This document shows, piece by piece, positions 48,910 to 60,446 of a stretch of 64,000 bases of DNA. The notes beneath the pieces are model-generated. The model was not told where the DNA came from. It did not search any database and saw only the letters and a list, made by a program, of their open reading frames with translations. The translations under genes and the position numbers were made by a program. This DNA is from Stropharia rugosoannulata (taxonomy: Eukaryota; Basidiomycota; Agaricomycetes; Agaricales; Strophariaceae): contig JANCIK010000003.1 in the NCBI GenBank assembly GCA_028532985.1, positions 1,002,001-1,066,000 on the forward strand, in the 5' to 3' direction. Numbering within the stretch: position 1 is the first letter of the stretch; each line of letters starts with the position of its first letter.

Positions 48910-50165
48910 ATGCCTACCCATACTGCTATTGCCACAACTGCTCTGGGAGCCCTCGACGCTATTCAGGTTGCTACGCGGGCTCCTGGCGCTGGTGAAGTAT
49001 GCATCAAAGTCAAGTATGCTGGAATGATACCTTTCGACACATATGTCACCGACCGTGGCTTCTACGTGCAAAAATACCCTATGATACTTGGATTCACCTC
49101 CGCTGGTACTGTAGCAGAGATTGGCTCTGGAGTAGAAGATTTGAAAGTTGGAGATAGAGTTAGTGTCTCCATTCAACTACGCTTTCACTTTGACTTAGAT
49201 CTCCTTTTCTAATTTAGGTGACTGCTTTCAACTTCGGACCATCCGAAAACAAGGCTTTGCAAGAATTCGTGACTTTACCAAGGAGTGTTATAGCAAGGGT
49301 GGGTTTCTTGTGTTCTCATCATAATGTTGGCCTAACTGACCTTGCGCAACCTTAGGTTCCGGACTCGGTGTCTCTTCCAGAGGCTGCAACCCTTCCAGAT
49401 AATTTCGTGACGTCCTTCTATACCCTTTTCAACCAGCTCGGCCTCCCTCTCCCGGCCTCTTTTCCAGCCAGTACTTCGCCTCCTAATGCCGATGTCCCGG
49501 TTCTAGTTTACGGAGCCGGCTCAACAACAGGTATCTACGCCATACAACTCCTCCACCTCGCAGGCTACAAAAAGATAATCGCACTTGCGTCCACAAGGAA
49601 CCACGACTATCTCAGAGCATTGGGCGCATCTGACCTTGTTGATTATGCCAGTCCTACTGTCGTCGAACAGATTAGCGCGGCTGCAGGCGGCGATGGGAAA
49701 ATCTTGTTGGCTGTGGACTGCATTGCTGCTGAAAACACCACATTAAAGGTCTTGGGGAAGGTGATGAGCTCTAAGGGAAAGCTTGCTGTTCTTCTTCCGG
49801 TGAAGGAAGGCGCGACTGTGACTAATTCCCTCGAACATGATATGATATGGGAGATTCGCAAAGAGAAGACACCATTCCCCCAGGGAACGGAATTTGTGTA
49901 TGTGAGAACCTTCAACTATCAACAGGTAATTTCTTATTAGTTTTGAAACTGAAAATATCACTGACTAGCTTTGTAGGATGAATATTTACGCGATGCTCTG
50001 ATGCCGAAGATATTACCTGGCTTGCTCGAATCTGGAGCTATCAAGCCAAGCAAAATACGTCTTATGGATCAAGGAAGCCTCAAAGACCGCGTGACTGAAG
50101 GTCTCCAACTTCTGAGGACAAATCAAATCAGCGGGGAGAAGGTCATAGTGAAGATAGCTGCATAA
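48910..50165 (+). CDS. Zinc-type alcohol dehydrogenase-like oxidoreductase (MDR)
   Basis: A medium-chain NAD(P)H-dependent reductase or dehydrogenase of the quinone-reductase/enoyl-reductase branch. Exons 48910-49158, 49218-49298, 49356-49925 and 49977-50165 give 362 residues. The N-terminal GroES-like part reads VKYAGMIPFDTYVTDRGFY and ILGFTSAGTVAEIGSGVEDLKVGDRV. The Rossmann cofactor site is VLVYGAGSTTGIYAIQLLHLAGYK, followed by ALGASDLVDY. The cysteines and histidines of the catalytic zinc site are missing, so it is probably a zinc-free enzyme. The substrate is unknown. It is convergent with the siderophore synthetase gene, with 346 bases between their stop codons. Confidence 0.9.
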
Positions 50166-50511
50166 TATAACAGAGAGATATTGCCGGATTTGTGGAGGCA
50201 AGGATTAGGTATAGGTAGTATCATTGAATACGCGAAGACTGTCCAAACATTGTATCTAGTATTCGTAACTTACCACATTTCTGAATGTTTGCGGTATATG
50301 CCAACGACCAACCAAACTTAACAGAAGGTTGCGAGAAGCTAAACGTCAGTGGACTGCCGGTGGCAGCTTTCGTTGAAGGCCCACATTTTTTCAACTCAGC
50401 TTGATTAGTATAGTGCTTACTAGATAATACTTCTCACTCTTTATATGTTATATAGTATTATCTTAACCCGGCAGCTTCCCCGTCCACCCATCTGAGAGTA
50501 TTCTAAGCTGC
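50166..50511. other. Convergent 3' region
   Basis: Lies between the stop codons of the MDR oxidoreductase (plus) and the siderophore synthetase (minus). AT-rich; probably both 3' untranslated regions. No gene recognised. Confidence 0.6.
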
Positions 50512-52730
50512 TTATTCGCAACCAGTGTAGTGTATGAGATTTGGGAAGGGGCCGTGAAGATGCTTTCAACAAATTAGACTTCAGCTTTGACAAGTAACAC
50601 TCAGAAATTAACTCACAAATCTATACATCGATGACATTCGCATACGCATGAAACACTTTCCTGACAGGCTCGTTCTGGTGGGGGATAACCAGGCGTCGTA
50701 CAGCGGATGATTGCTGGGTATATTTTTCTGCAGTTGTTGGCGGACTACAGCCCATCCTAGGCCGTTATAATGCAAGTCAAGGATCCGAATGAGTTGTTGG
50801 AAATGATTATGTATGATTGTGTGGTACATCCTGGTGTAAACGTCGTCCAGTGTTGATGCAACTATTGAATGCCCTTCTATGTAGTCCAGCACAACGCCAG
50901 CTGATTCCTGCAGAGTAGGCCTATGGATCTTTAGTCCACCAAAATCGCGGATAATGAAGCCTTTGATTTCTTTTGTGTCAATATCGAAGCGGGCCACACA
51001 GTTCTGAGGATGACATTCAAAAGCGACACCATTATGGATCATTGGCGGTAAAAATGCTCGTAAGAAGACCGAAACGAACCTGGAAACACCAATATAAGAT
51101 TAAAGATATAATGGACGCGGACTCGGAGATTTGATATCCACCTGTCAAGCCATTCAAGACGTTTTTCTTGCGTATCCAGGCCGAACACTCGAACCACAGA
51201 TGGTAGGTGTCCATCTTTCCCTTCATGTCCACTCTCGACAAGAGACGTGCATACAATCAGCCTCTCATTGCGATCTTCGCTTGTGGCTTCGTGGCATTCC
51301 CTTACGATAGCAGCGCAGTGTTTTGATATCTCTCCGTTCGGGTTGGTGTGCACCACACTCGCTAATTCACGAGCAACTGTGACGATGTTGCGGTCCATAG
51401 TAAGTGCGTCAATGACCTGCGAAGAAAACCGCGGGCCTAGATAGGCAGATTCGGGAGAGATCGTTCGAACAGCTGAAGTAAGTTTGACGCCAATCGCTAG
51501 TTTGAGATGTAAACCACGATAGACATCAGGTACGATGACCGATCTGTCATAAGATGACTATAATATTAGAGATACATATGAACGAACGTATACAGGCATA
51601 CCTCAAACTTTGCTGAGCGAGTATAGGCAGACTAAATTCATCGCTGTAAACATGAGCTTCAGGGAATTTGTCCGCGATGTGCATGACCTGGAGTTCGTGA
51701 ACAGGGATAATAACATGTCCTTCGGTGATGACAAGTTCTTTTCCTGAACGAGATGTGGTAGCATTTATTAATGGTTGCACAAGTTCTTCAAAATTATTTG
51801 TGACTTTCAGATTATTGCGCGGAGCTGAGATAAACCTCAGTCGAGGATGCAACAGATCATAATCGCCAGGTGAATAATCAGGGAGAGGAGGAAGGAAGCG
51901 TCTGGTCTTATGCATCTGAAGCCATTGTGTCTATGTAAGTCGACTGACAGAACGAGGCCAAAGGATGCGCACTGGATGGGTCGGGTGGCCTTCAACAATG
52001 GATTGCTCCCAAACGATGCTGGAATCCTCAAACAAAGGTGTTTTGGGTGGATTCTCATACGACCATTCTTTTAGGGTAAAACGGTGAGGTGCGGTTGTTC
52101 GGTGTAAATGATCACACAGTTACCTTGCCACTTGACTGCGCTAGCCAACTCTCCTGCAATGTCAACTTGGATACTCTCTTCGAGTTTATGGCTGGGGCTG
52201 AACTTGTCCCAAATCGAAGCTACATCCGTAGTAATGAATAAGTTATGCTTAGGAAAGGGAGAAGAAGTAGCATGTCGCAGAAGGTCGGAAATTGCACCGG
52301 CAAGTCCCTCTTTCTATGGAAGGTGTTAGAGCACGCTGACAGATTATATAGCAATTTTTACATCCACAGGGACCCATTCTGAAGCCGACTGAATCTCCCC
52401 AATTTCAAAAATGATTGGAGAAATCATGTCTAGAGGGTCAAGAAGTCCGATTTCTTTGCCGATGAAGTCGATGCCGTCTGTTTTAAAAACAGGCACATGA
52501 TGTAGAGGCGCAAGTGCAAGAATGCTGTCTGGACTGAAGGAAGCGGTATCGGGTATCGTTTCATTTCGCAAGATGATGGCGAGACCGGAAACTCCTGGAA
52601 TGTTATCCAAAGGTTTATAGAAGGCACGCGAAAGAGACTCGGTGACTAGACAAGAAAGCAGACGTGCTGTAGTAGCAAACTGTGCTCGTTTATGGGACCT
52701 CGTCCCCACTGGACGTGTTTGCACGGTCAT
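50512..52730 (-). CDS. IucA/IucC-family NIS siderophore synthetase
   Basis: A ligase that makes amide or ester bonds between citrate (or a related acid) and an amine or alcohol with ATP, giving hydroxycarboxylate siderophores without a peptide synthetase. Exons 52730-52368, 52313-52124, 52067-51973, 51915-51602, 51543-51142, 51079-50617 and 50562-50512 give 625 residues. The family signature EGHPTHPMHKTR (about residues 210-221) is intact across the exon 3/4 join. The C-terminal FhuF-like part has GVAFECHPQNCVARF and IIRDFGGLKI. The frame would stop at 50608 without the last intron; the GTGAGT there and a 54-base intron lead to HLHGPFPNLIHYTGCE, which suits the family end. Product and bacterial or fungal origin are not decided by sequence alone. 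Confidence 0.9.
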
Positions 52731-53104
52731 CTTGATAGTTGAGAGATACGAGTGAGTGAGGAGCTTCTGAGAACTTATGAGTAGATAGATGATCGCGCTG
52801 GATAAGGAGGATACGGAGATTGTGCTTTCGGACGCGACGTGACGTGATTTTCCATTAAGACCACGCGACATTATGATCATCTAGCTCGTTATAGCATGTT
52901 ATTCAAATGCTCCGGTCCGGGGAAAGCTGGGGTAAGCTCCAACTCAACCATCTTTCAAGGTCCGTCCGTTCAACGTCCTTGACCTTGCTCAAATCTCGGG
53001 GAGCTTGTCTGCCTACACCATCTTCCCTTCTCTGAGCTTTGTATACTACATACCAAATCTAGTGATCAACACTTGCATACATACACATTACCGTTCTGTT
53101 CAAT
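52731..53104. other. Divergent promoter region, NIS synthetase and MCCase
   Basis: Lies between two divergent start codons and contains a C/T-rich tract before each. No TATA or GATA cluster strong enough to call. Confidence 0.6.
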
Positions 53105-56100
53105 ATGATGCACTCTAATCGCGCTGCTGCTTCCAAACTGAATCGGGTCAATATACTGGCCCGCACATCCGCAAGCATTGGTAACGGGACGCGTGGACTA
53201 TCCTCAGTTACAAGGAGACCTTATGAGGCTCTTGGTCGGCTTACTCACTCTGCTCAGAAGCTGCCGGCCTTGCGGCCTTCCCCTTCCCCACAACCCAAAC
53301 CCTACCGCAATTACGCATCAGAGAGTCATGCCCGTATGTCAACAAGTAATCGGGCTAGTTGAATAGAGCCACAAGCGTACTCACTCGTCTGCAGCAGCTA
53401 ATGCCTCTGAATTACAACCTCACTTCGAAAAGATCTTGGTCGCCAATCGGTATGTTTGTCATATTCCATTCATGACCCCGCTTCATGCTTGCAAACAGAG
53501 GCGAAATTGCGTGTCGTGTCATCCGTACAGCAAAGAAGCTGGGTATTCGAACGGTTGCCGTTTACAGTGAAGCAGATAGCGATTCCTTACATGTTAAGCA
53601 GGTGCGTAGCCAGATGGCCCCATACTATCGCGATATAAACCCAATATAAAACATGGTTTTGCTAGGCCGACGAAGCTTATTGCATTGGTGCTGCAGCCTC
53701 ATCTGAGAGTTATGTACGTTGCAAATCAATGTCATTTAAACCATCCATTGAATCAGTACTATTTAAAAGCTTAACATAAACAAGATTATTGAGGTGTGCC
53801 ACCTAAGCGGCGCGCAGGTAGGTTCACTTAGGTCCGAATGGTTTGGTCCCAGCGGTACTCATATAATGCCCCCGATGCTAGGCCGTTCATCCAGGGTAAC
53901 AGACTCTTCGAAATATAAAAAAAGTGCAGCATGTACTAATATCCTGTGCAGATATGGGTTTTTGAGTGAAAATGCTACCTTTGCGAAACTACTTGAACAA
54001 GACGGAATTGTATTTATTGGTCCTCCGGCTACTGCTATCATAAGCATGGGCTCGAAAAGGTGAATATCTATGTCTCTGTGCTTGGACTTGTTCTGACGTA
54101 GAAGTTAGCGAGTCAAAGAATATTATGATAAGTAAATCATACGTATCGAAACGAAAGGCAGTTATCTCACATAATTCTACTAGATGCTGGAGTACCCTGT
54201 GTGCCAGGATATCACGGTGATAACCAAGACCCCGACTTCTTGTTCAAACAAGCCGAGCAAATAGGTGAGGTGTTCAATTTATTTGCTCTACGTGACATAG
54301 CATTGAACCGGAGACAGGTTTCCCCGTCCTTATCAAAGCCATACACGGAGGAGGCGGAAAAGGTATGCGGACAGTATTCACTCCCACGACAGAAGCTTTC
54401 AATGAGTCGTTGGAATCTGCAAAGCGCGAGTCTTTGAAAGCTTTTGGAAACGACACGGTCCTGGTAGAGAAATATATAGAAACACCGCGGCACGTTGAAG
54501 TTCAAGTATTTGCAGACTCGTTAGGGGATGTAGTTAGTCTCTGGGAGCGTGACTGCTCTGTACAAAGGCGAAACCAGAAGATAATTGAAGAGGTATGGTT
54601 TCAATCTAAGATTATATGTTTTTCTAGCTGATATGCTCAAAAGGCACCGGCTCCTGGACTATCGCCCGAGCTCCGTGCCGATCTGGGAGCTAAAGCTATA
54701 GCGGCAGCCAAGGCAGTTAATTATATCGGGGCGGGTACTGTGGAATTTATCTTCGACAATGATACCCAGAAGTTCTATTTTATGGAAATGTACGAAGCTT
54801 TACGTTTGAATGTACCTGTCGACTCTGGATGCACTAACAAATATTATAGGAACACACGGCTTCAAGTTGAGCACCCTGTTACCGAAATGATCACCGGTTT
54901 GGATCTGGTTGAGTGGCAGCTCGAGGCAAGTCCTTTGTGGTGAATCAAACTTGAAACAGTCATTTGAACACATTTTCTAGGTTGCTGCTGGCAATCCATT
55001 ACCGCTGTCTCAAGAATCAATCCCCATGGTCGGCCATGCCTTCGAAGCTCGCATATATGCAGAAAATCCTCGCAACAAATTTCTTCCCGATTCTGGAACT
55101 CTGTTGTATCTTTCAACACCTAAGCCAACGCATATATTTGCTCCGGCTTATCCTCCACGAACTGCTGTTTCTACTTCCACAGCCTATAGCGCACTTGGGC
55201 CAGCAGAATCCTGTGACTCATTGCAAGTTTCTCCATCCTTGCGCGTGGAGCAAGGTTTTACACAAGGTGCATTAATTGGAGTTTATTACGACCCCATGAT
55301 TGCGAAAGTAGTCGTCCATGGACGGGACCGCACGGAAGCTCTGCGCATGTTGCGCAAAGCCTTAGACGATTACCATGTTGTAGGAGTATCTACCAACGTA
55401 GATTTTCTAAGGACGCTGGCGGGCAACAAGGACTTTGTTGATGAAAAGATTGAAACAGGATTTATTCCGGTGAGTTTTAGGTCATCCCATTGTTTAATAG
55501 AGTAACCATTCAACTGTGACGCATAGAAACATTACGATGAATTATTCCCACCTGTTCAGGCATTAGAAACAGAGGTTCTTGCACAAGCAGCACTTTTCTA
55601 CTTTCTGCGTAGCCAAACATCCCATACATCCGTTTCACCCGCCACTCCATGGAGCAACTTGACGTCACAGCGTTTTGGAGGTGACAGCTACAAGCGAACG
55701 GTCAAACTTATGACTGAAGACTTGAATCATGAAGCTTCAACTTGTATTGTGCAAAGAGGACGCGGTATTTATGATATTACAGTGGAAACATCTGAGGGTA
55801 AAGTCGAATTCCTGTCAGTCTCAGCACATCTGAAAGATCAAAATACACTGTCAATTGTCCTCGGTCACAACAAGCTCCACACAACAATCATCTCCCAGCT
55901 ACCGCACCCAGCGGTGCCAGCATCACAGTCGGCAAACACTATGGAACGCTTGCATGTGTTTAGTAACGGCCAGAAGACCACGCTTGCAGTCCCTTCTCCC
56001 AACTGGCTACTATCTCTTGGAGGGACCCTATTATCGCACACAGGAGCGCTGAAGGCTCCTATGCCTAGTCTGATTGTTGACTTGCGTGTTAAGGTCGGAG

Positions 56101-56267
56101 AGAGAGTAGAAAAAGGGCAAGTGGTGGTAGTCATTGAAAGTATGAAGACAGAAACAGTCCTTCGAGCGGAGTCTTCAGGGACAGTCAGAGCTGTAGGTTG
56201 TAAAACTGGTGAGATGGTGGAGGAGGACAGGGAACTGGTTGACATAGAGCCTGATGAAGTCATCTAG
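53105..56267 (+). CDS. MCCA: Methylcrotonoyl-CoA carboxylase biotin subunit
   Basis: Mitochondrial enzyme of leucine breakdown; carboxylates its biotin with ATP and bicarbonate. Exons 53105-53333, 53395-53449, 53499-53601, 53666-53713, 53770-53817, 53882-53895, 53952-54059, 54109-54131, 54184-54264, 54318-54592, 54644-54789, 54850-54925, 54981-55469 and 55527-56267 give 811 residues. The first 80 residues are Arg/Ser-rich and acid-poor, as in a mitochondrial leader. The biotin carboxylase part runs from [18 protein letters not shown] through [21 protein letters not shown], and the catalytic [15 protein letters not shown]. The biotinyl domain ends ESMKTE, with Lys772 the biotin site. The intron after 54925 begins with GC. 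One exon is 14 bases. Confidence 0.94.
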
Positions 56268-56350
56268 TTACATGATTTAAAGCGGATGTATGATGTGGGT
56301 AGTTTCAAATCGACATATAAACGTGAATTGGTATCTTTATTAAGATTTTG

Positions 56351-57833
56351 CTATATGAGGAACGGTGTACGTATTGCTTGGATTGGTGTTGGTGTGGTGC
56401 TATCGTGGCCGGGCGGAATAATTGGGATTTTCTCGAAGTCATTTGGGAGTAATGGAGCTCCAGAACTTGGGGGCTCCGGATTTTGAGTGCCCTCCGGTGT
56501 AGAAAGTATTGTGCCTTCAATGTCTTCGGTGCTAACAGGAATAGTAGCACCGAAATCCATGATCATTCTATGCTGTCGTGGTGGGTATTCCTCAATAGCT
56601 TTGACTAAATCTTGGAAGTCTTGTTCACCCGAGGCGGGGCCCATTATGTCCTTAAGACTTTCGAAATCTTTTGCTTTGCTTAGGAGTTGATGAACTGCTT
56701 GAGAATCAGATTTTGTGGTCTCCACACGAGCACCTTTGAATTGATTGACACAAAATTTGGTCAGACTAAAGTGGTTTCGGATATATTGCGACTATGGTTT
56801 CAAAGTTAGGAATGTCAAATAGGGAGCGAAGAGAGAGAAGAAAATTACCAAGCGAAGATAACTGGGTATAAGGTTTTTCTCGACATCCACCAAAGGATTG
56901 GGAGAGAAACAGGACGGGTTAGATTCTGCCCCGCGAGCAATCATAACTGAATCGGCACCAGTTATCTCCCGAACCCGCTTTGCATCTTCCCAGTCCTTGC
57001 AATCACCATTCTCCACAACGGCTATGCCTTTGCCCATGCTCCGGACAAAGTCCACTATTTCTCGGAGACGCTCGATAACCGCTTTGTCCTTCTCCCGCAT
57101 ATTCCTCGTGCGACAGTGTACAGTTAACGCACTTATACCTGTATTCACGATACGCTCTACTAATTTCAAAGTGTCCTCTTGAGATGGTAGGAGACGTATT
57201 TTGGCAGTGACTGTTATGTGGGGTGGCATTTCCCTCCGCAAGGCGGTGAGTATAGAGCATAAAACATCGGGATTGGTGAGGAGAGCAGCACCCATCCCTG
57301 CATGGGTAGAGAATGGCTTTGGGCAACCGCAATTGAGATCGATCCCGGAGACATCTTGCATCACAGTTTTCGCTGCTTGAACGGCGAGGTCGGGGTCTGA
57401 AGAACCGATCTGGTAGATGAGATATGGCTTCTCTACGGGGTGCGTTGAGAATATGGCTCTGGATATGCCATTATACGATATGACGCCCGTGACAGCTGAT
57501 GAATATTATTGTTCACCGTACCACCAACAGAACGACGAAGTTACACTTACGATCAACCTCTCTTGTAGAATGCAGAATAGCCTTGTCTACTATCTCAGGA
57601 CCCCAAACGAGCGTGGCGCCATGCTTCAGAGCGAATAGACGGGTGGGAACTAAATTATCCGTTATGAGCCTGTATATTCATCCCATAAAACTGTACATAC
57701 GAGCCCCAGAACGCACCATTGGCGCTAAAAAAACACCATTTTTGAAATCGTCAAGAGTCAACCGTTCATCGTCGAGTTTTGCACGTTTGGCAGCCCGGAA
57801 AGGAGGAGATGCAGAAAGTGAACGACGAGACAT
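56351..57833 (-). CDS. DUS2: tRNA-dihydrouridine synthase 2
   Basis: Reduces U20 of tRNA to dihydrouridine with FMN and NADPH. Exons 57833-57701, 57649-57551, 57495-56849 and 56791-56351 give 439 residues. The TIM barrel carries FLAPMVRSG at the start, SGIDLNCGCPKPFSTHAGMGAALL with the catalytic Cys, TVHCRTRNMREKDKA and VMIARGAESNPSCF at the phosphate site. The C-terminal helical domain includes YIRNHFSLTKFCVNQFKG. An in-frame ATG at 57971 would extend the N-terminus by 46 residues; 57833 is taken because the barrel starts soon after it. The extra C-terminal 90 residues are Pro-rich and probably disordered. Confidence 0.93.
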
Positions 57834-58262
57834 GACGTGGGCAGATGGCTTGGGGAGACGGCGGAAGTTGTAGAAGCAGAAGAGAGTCATATAATTATTC
57901 GGGGACTTCCTCCGCCTGCTTTTGGCACTACGTCGGCGTTTGCCGTAACATATATGTAGAGTAAAGTGCACAATGATGTACCAAGATTCAAAATGAAATC
58001 AGGTTCTCGGAAACCCATCCTCTTGAAATTACACACACATCCTTACTCAAGACACCCAAATAATAAAAATGCCATTAACTTAAGTAAGTGTGTACAAATG
58101 TGATTGCTTTTGAATTAGAGCTACGGTGTTCTCCCCCACCAAGAGACGTAGCCCACGGCGAGTTGGCCTGCGGAAGACCACAACGATCACAAAATTATAA
58201 GGAATGCCCGCCCCATCGACCGACACACAATGCATGTCATCCACTCCCATAGTTATACAGGT
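57834..58262. other. Intergenic region, DUS2 upstream and calnexin 3' flank
   Basis: Holds DUS2 upstream DNA and the calnexin 3' untranslated region. No gene recognised. Confidence 0.6.
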
Positions 58263-60219
58263 TTACTTGACATTACGCTTCTTCAAGTCATCTTTCTTCG
58301 AGTCGACAGCAGAGGACACAGAAGTAGCTTCAGTCTTTTTCGCTGAGGTCTCGGCCTTTTTGGCAGACTAAACCAGAAATTTAACGGAACGCTGGTGTTC
58401 AATACTTATAATCACATACCTTGGTAACAGTGGGTTTCTGGGAACCCCCGATGATGCTAACCAATGCACCGAGCATTCCAAAAAGGGTAAAGAGGGCACC
58501 AACGAGGGCTGCACCGGTCTCAGGCTGCGTCTTGAATGCTAAAACGGGATCCAGCTTCGCGGCCTCGACAAAGGCGATCACGCGAGCGCGGATGAAGCTA
58601 ACGGGATCATCCTTGAAGAGAACAGCCTCATCCTCGTCGTCATCGACAACGGCCGGCTTGCTGAGTGCAACTTCTAAAGGCTTCTTGACTTCGAAGGACT
58701 CAGCAGCAAGGGCCTTAGCATCTTCGGGGGAGTGACCGACGTAGATGTTGTCAAAAAGTATGTCCTCAGTCATAGTCCACAACTCAATTCCAATACCACC
58801 CTAATTTTGAACAATTGTTAAAGATCCAGTCACGATATTCAACAGTACTACTCACGATCTTGTTCAAAGACTTCACGGGGGTGAGATCCTCAAAGTAGTC
58901 AGGGTTGGGAATAATACGAGCCGACCATGGTCCCTTGTAAGCGGGGTTTGCGATCTGAGGAGCAGTCCATTTGCCTTTGTAGGCGGGATTAGCCTTGTAT
59001 GGGCGCTTCCATTCACCACATCCTGGAGCCTCAGAGCACTTGGGGTTAGCAATAGTAGGGGCGATCCACTCGCCGTCTTCTTCATCGTCCCATTCATCAG
59101 GCTTGGTCGCATCTGATGCACACATTAACATTTTGCGGACTACATTGAATATTTTCCTTACCAGGATCCGCAATAGTCAATGGCTCATCGTCAAGCCATC
59201 CTTCTGGCTTAACAGCTTCCTCGTCAAGAATCTCGAAGGGGGCATCTTCATCCCAATCTTCAGGTTTCACGGCTTCCGGGTCAGGGATCATAGCTTCGTC
59301 GACCCAGTCAGCAGGCTTGAAGTCATCAGGGTCGCTGATTTCCTTGGGAGGGTTTACCGGAGGCTCAAAGTCTTCAAGGAGGCTCCCGGTCTTCTCGCTT
59401 ACGCCATTGATCAAAACTTCATAAGTATTATCGGGACTATGTGCGGACGTGGCAGTTAGACAAAGACATACATCTTACAATCGAAGTACTCACTTTACAA
59501 TGAGGGTATAGAGGTTTGTAAGTTTCTCAATCGTAGGACGGGGAGCAACTTTGAGGTGCTTCTCCTCAGTTTCGCCAGTCTTGGGACTTTTATGGCGGAA
59601 AATGAAATGTACCTGTAAAACGTTGAGTAATTCTCCCCTCAATCTCATAAACAAGTTTACCTTAGTTCCTGGGCACGTCAAGTCAGGACCGAACATGACC
59701 ACCCAAGGTGTTGTATCAGAGAACTCTTTCCCACTGGTTTGGAAGCCATCTTCAAGGAGTTTCACGTAACCACCACCGCAGTTTCCGCCTTGCTGGTACT
59801 TTACTTCATACTGGACGACAAGGGGTTTCTCCTTGAAATCTAATGGAGCCGCAAATGGGGCGGAAATGGCGTGGTGGGCAGCCTTGCTTTTGGCAACGAG
59901 ACCCTTGTCTCCCTCGATAACTGAGATAGATGGGTCTTCAACCTCCCACTTGCCAACATAGCTGAACGTTTCGCTGCCGACCGGGGTCTTCTTGGTGGCC
60001 TCAGAGGGAGTCCAGCGATCAGACCAATCGTCGGTGAACTGTTCTACGAAAGAGCCCTTGATGGAAGTAGGCTACAGATAAATAGTCCGAGTTAGCGCGT
60101 AGTGAAATAGCTCCTAAGACAATACTACGAACAGTGAACGTAGGTTTGGGAGCGTCCGAAGATTGGGCAAGCGCACCAGAGGCGGCTATGACCAGGAATG
60201 AAAGCGTTACGCTTCGCAT
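58263..60219 (-). CDS. CNX1: Calnexin, ER lectin chaperone
   Basis: Holds monoglucosylated glycoproteins in the endoplasmic reticulum for folding. Exons 60219-60133, 60071-59661, 59612-59494, 59436-59162, 59112-58856, 58800-58420 and 58367-58263 give 544 residues. A signal peptide ([19 protein letters not shown]) starts the protein. The lectin part has [16 protein letters not shown] and [11 protein letters not shown]. The P-domain has the two repeat sets, [17 protein letters not shown] and [11 protein letters not shown] / [10 protein letters not shown]. One membrane helix ([24 protein letters not shown]) precedes a Lys-rich cytosolic tail ending KKRNVK. All expected parts are present. Sites resembling unfolded-protein response elements lie upstream. 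Confidence 0.96.
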
Positions 60220-60301
60220 TGTAATACGAAGGACCGGATACACAGAAAAGAAAGAGAGACGAAATGCAATGTGCTTATTCTCATGACCGACGCTTCCTAA
60301 A

Positions 60302-60319
60302 TACGTGCAGCATACGTGG
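60302..60319. promoter_or_regulatory. Two TACGTG sites upstream of calnexin, UPRE-2-like
   Basis: TACGTG at 60302-60307 and TACGTGG at 60313-60319 lie 83-100 bases upstream of the calnexin ATG. The second matches the yeast UPRE-2 core, bound by the Hac1/XBP1 factor during ER stress, which suits an ER chaperone. Function is inferred. Confidence 0.5.
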
Positions 60320-60336
60320 CATTACACTTTCTCCCA

Positions 60337-60347
60337 CACGTCACGTG
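60337..60347. promoter_or_regulatory. CACGTCACGTG element, E-box
   Basis: Overlapping CACGTCA and palindromic CACGTG (60342-60347) sites, 118-128 bases upstream of the calnexin ATG. Such sites bind bZIP or bHLH factors; it may act with the neighbouring TACGTG pair. Confidence 0.45.
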
Positions 60348-60446
60348 AACGCGACAAGACTTGGACCCAGATACACATCAACTTCATACACATACAACTC
60401 ATCACATTAGTAGCTAGCGTCTTCGTAGCAGTTGAACTAAATAACA

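Noticed and set aside
50608..50616. In-frame stop (GTG AGT TAA) as end of the siderophore synthetase
   Set aside because: The sequence is a strong GTGAGT donor; a 54-base intron leads to a family-like C-terminus.
39652..53104. A siderophore or secondary-metabolite gene cluster around the NIS synthetase
   Set aside because: The intervening genes (EXO84, CHS4, tRNA-Trp) are housekeeping and no siderophore transporter or ornithine oxygenase is next to it.
57834..57971. Upstream in-frame extension of DUS2
   Set aside because: The added basic segment is not needed for the barrel; it could be a targeting leader but evidence is weak.
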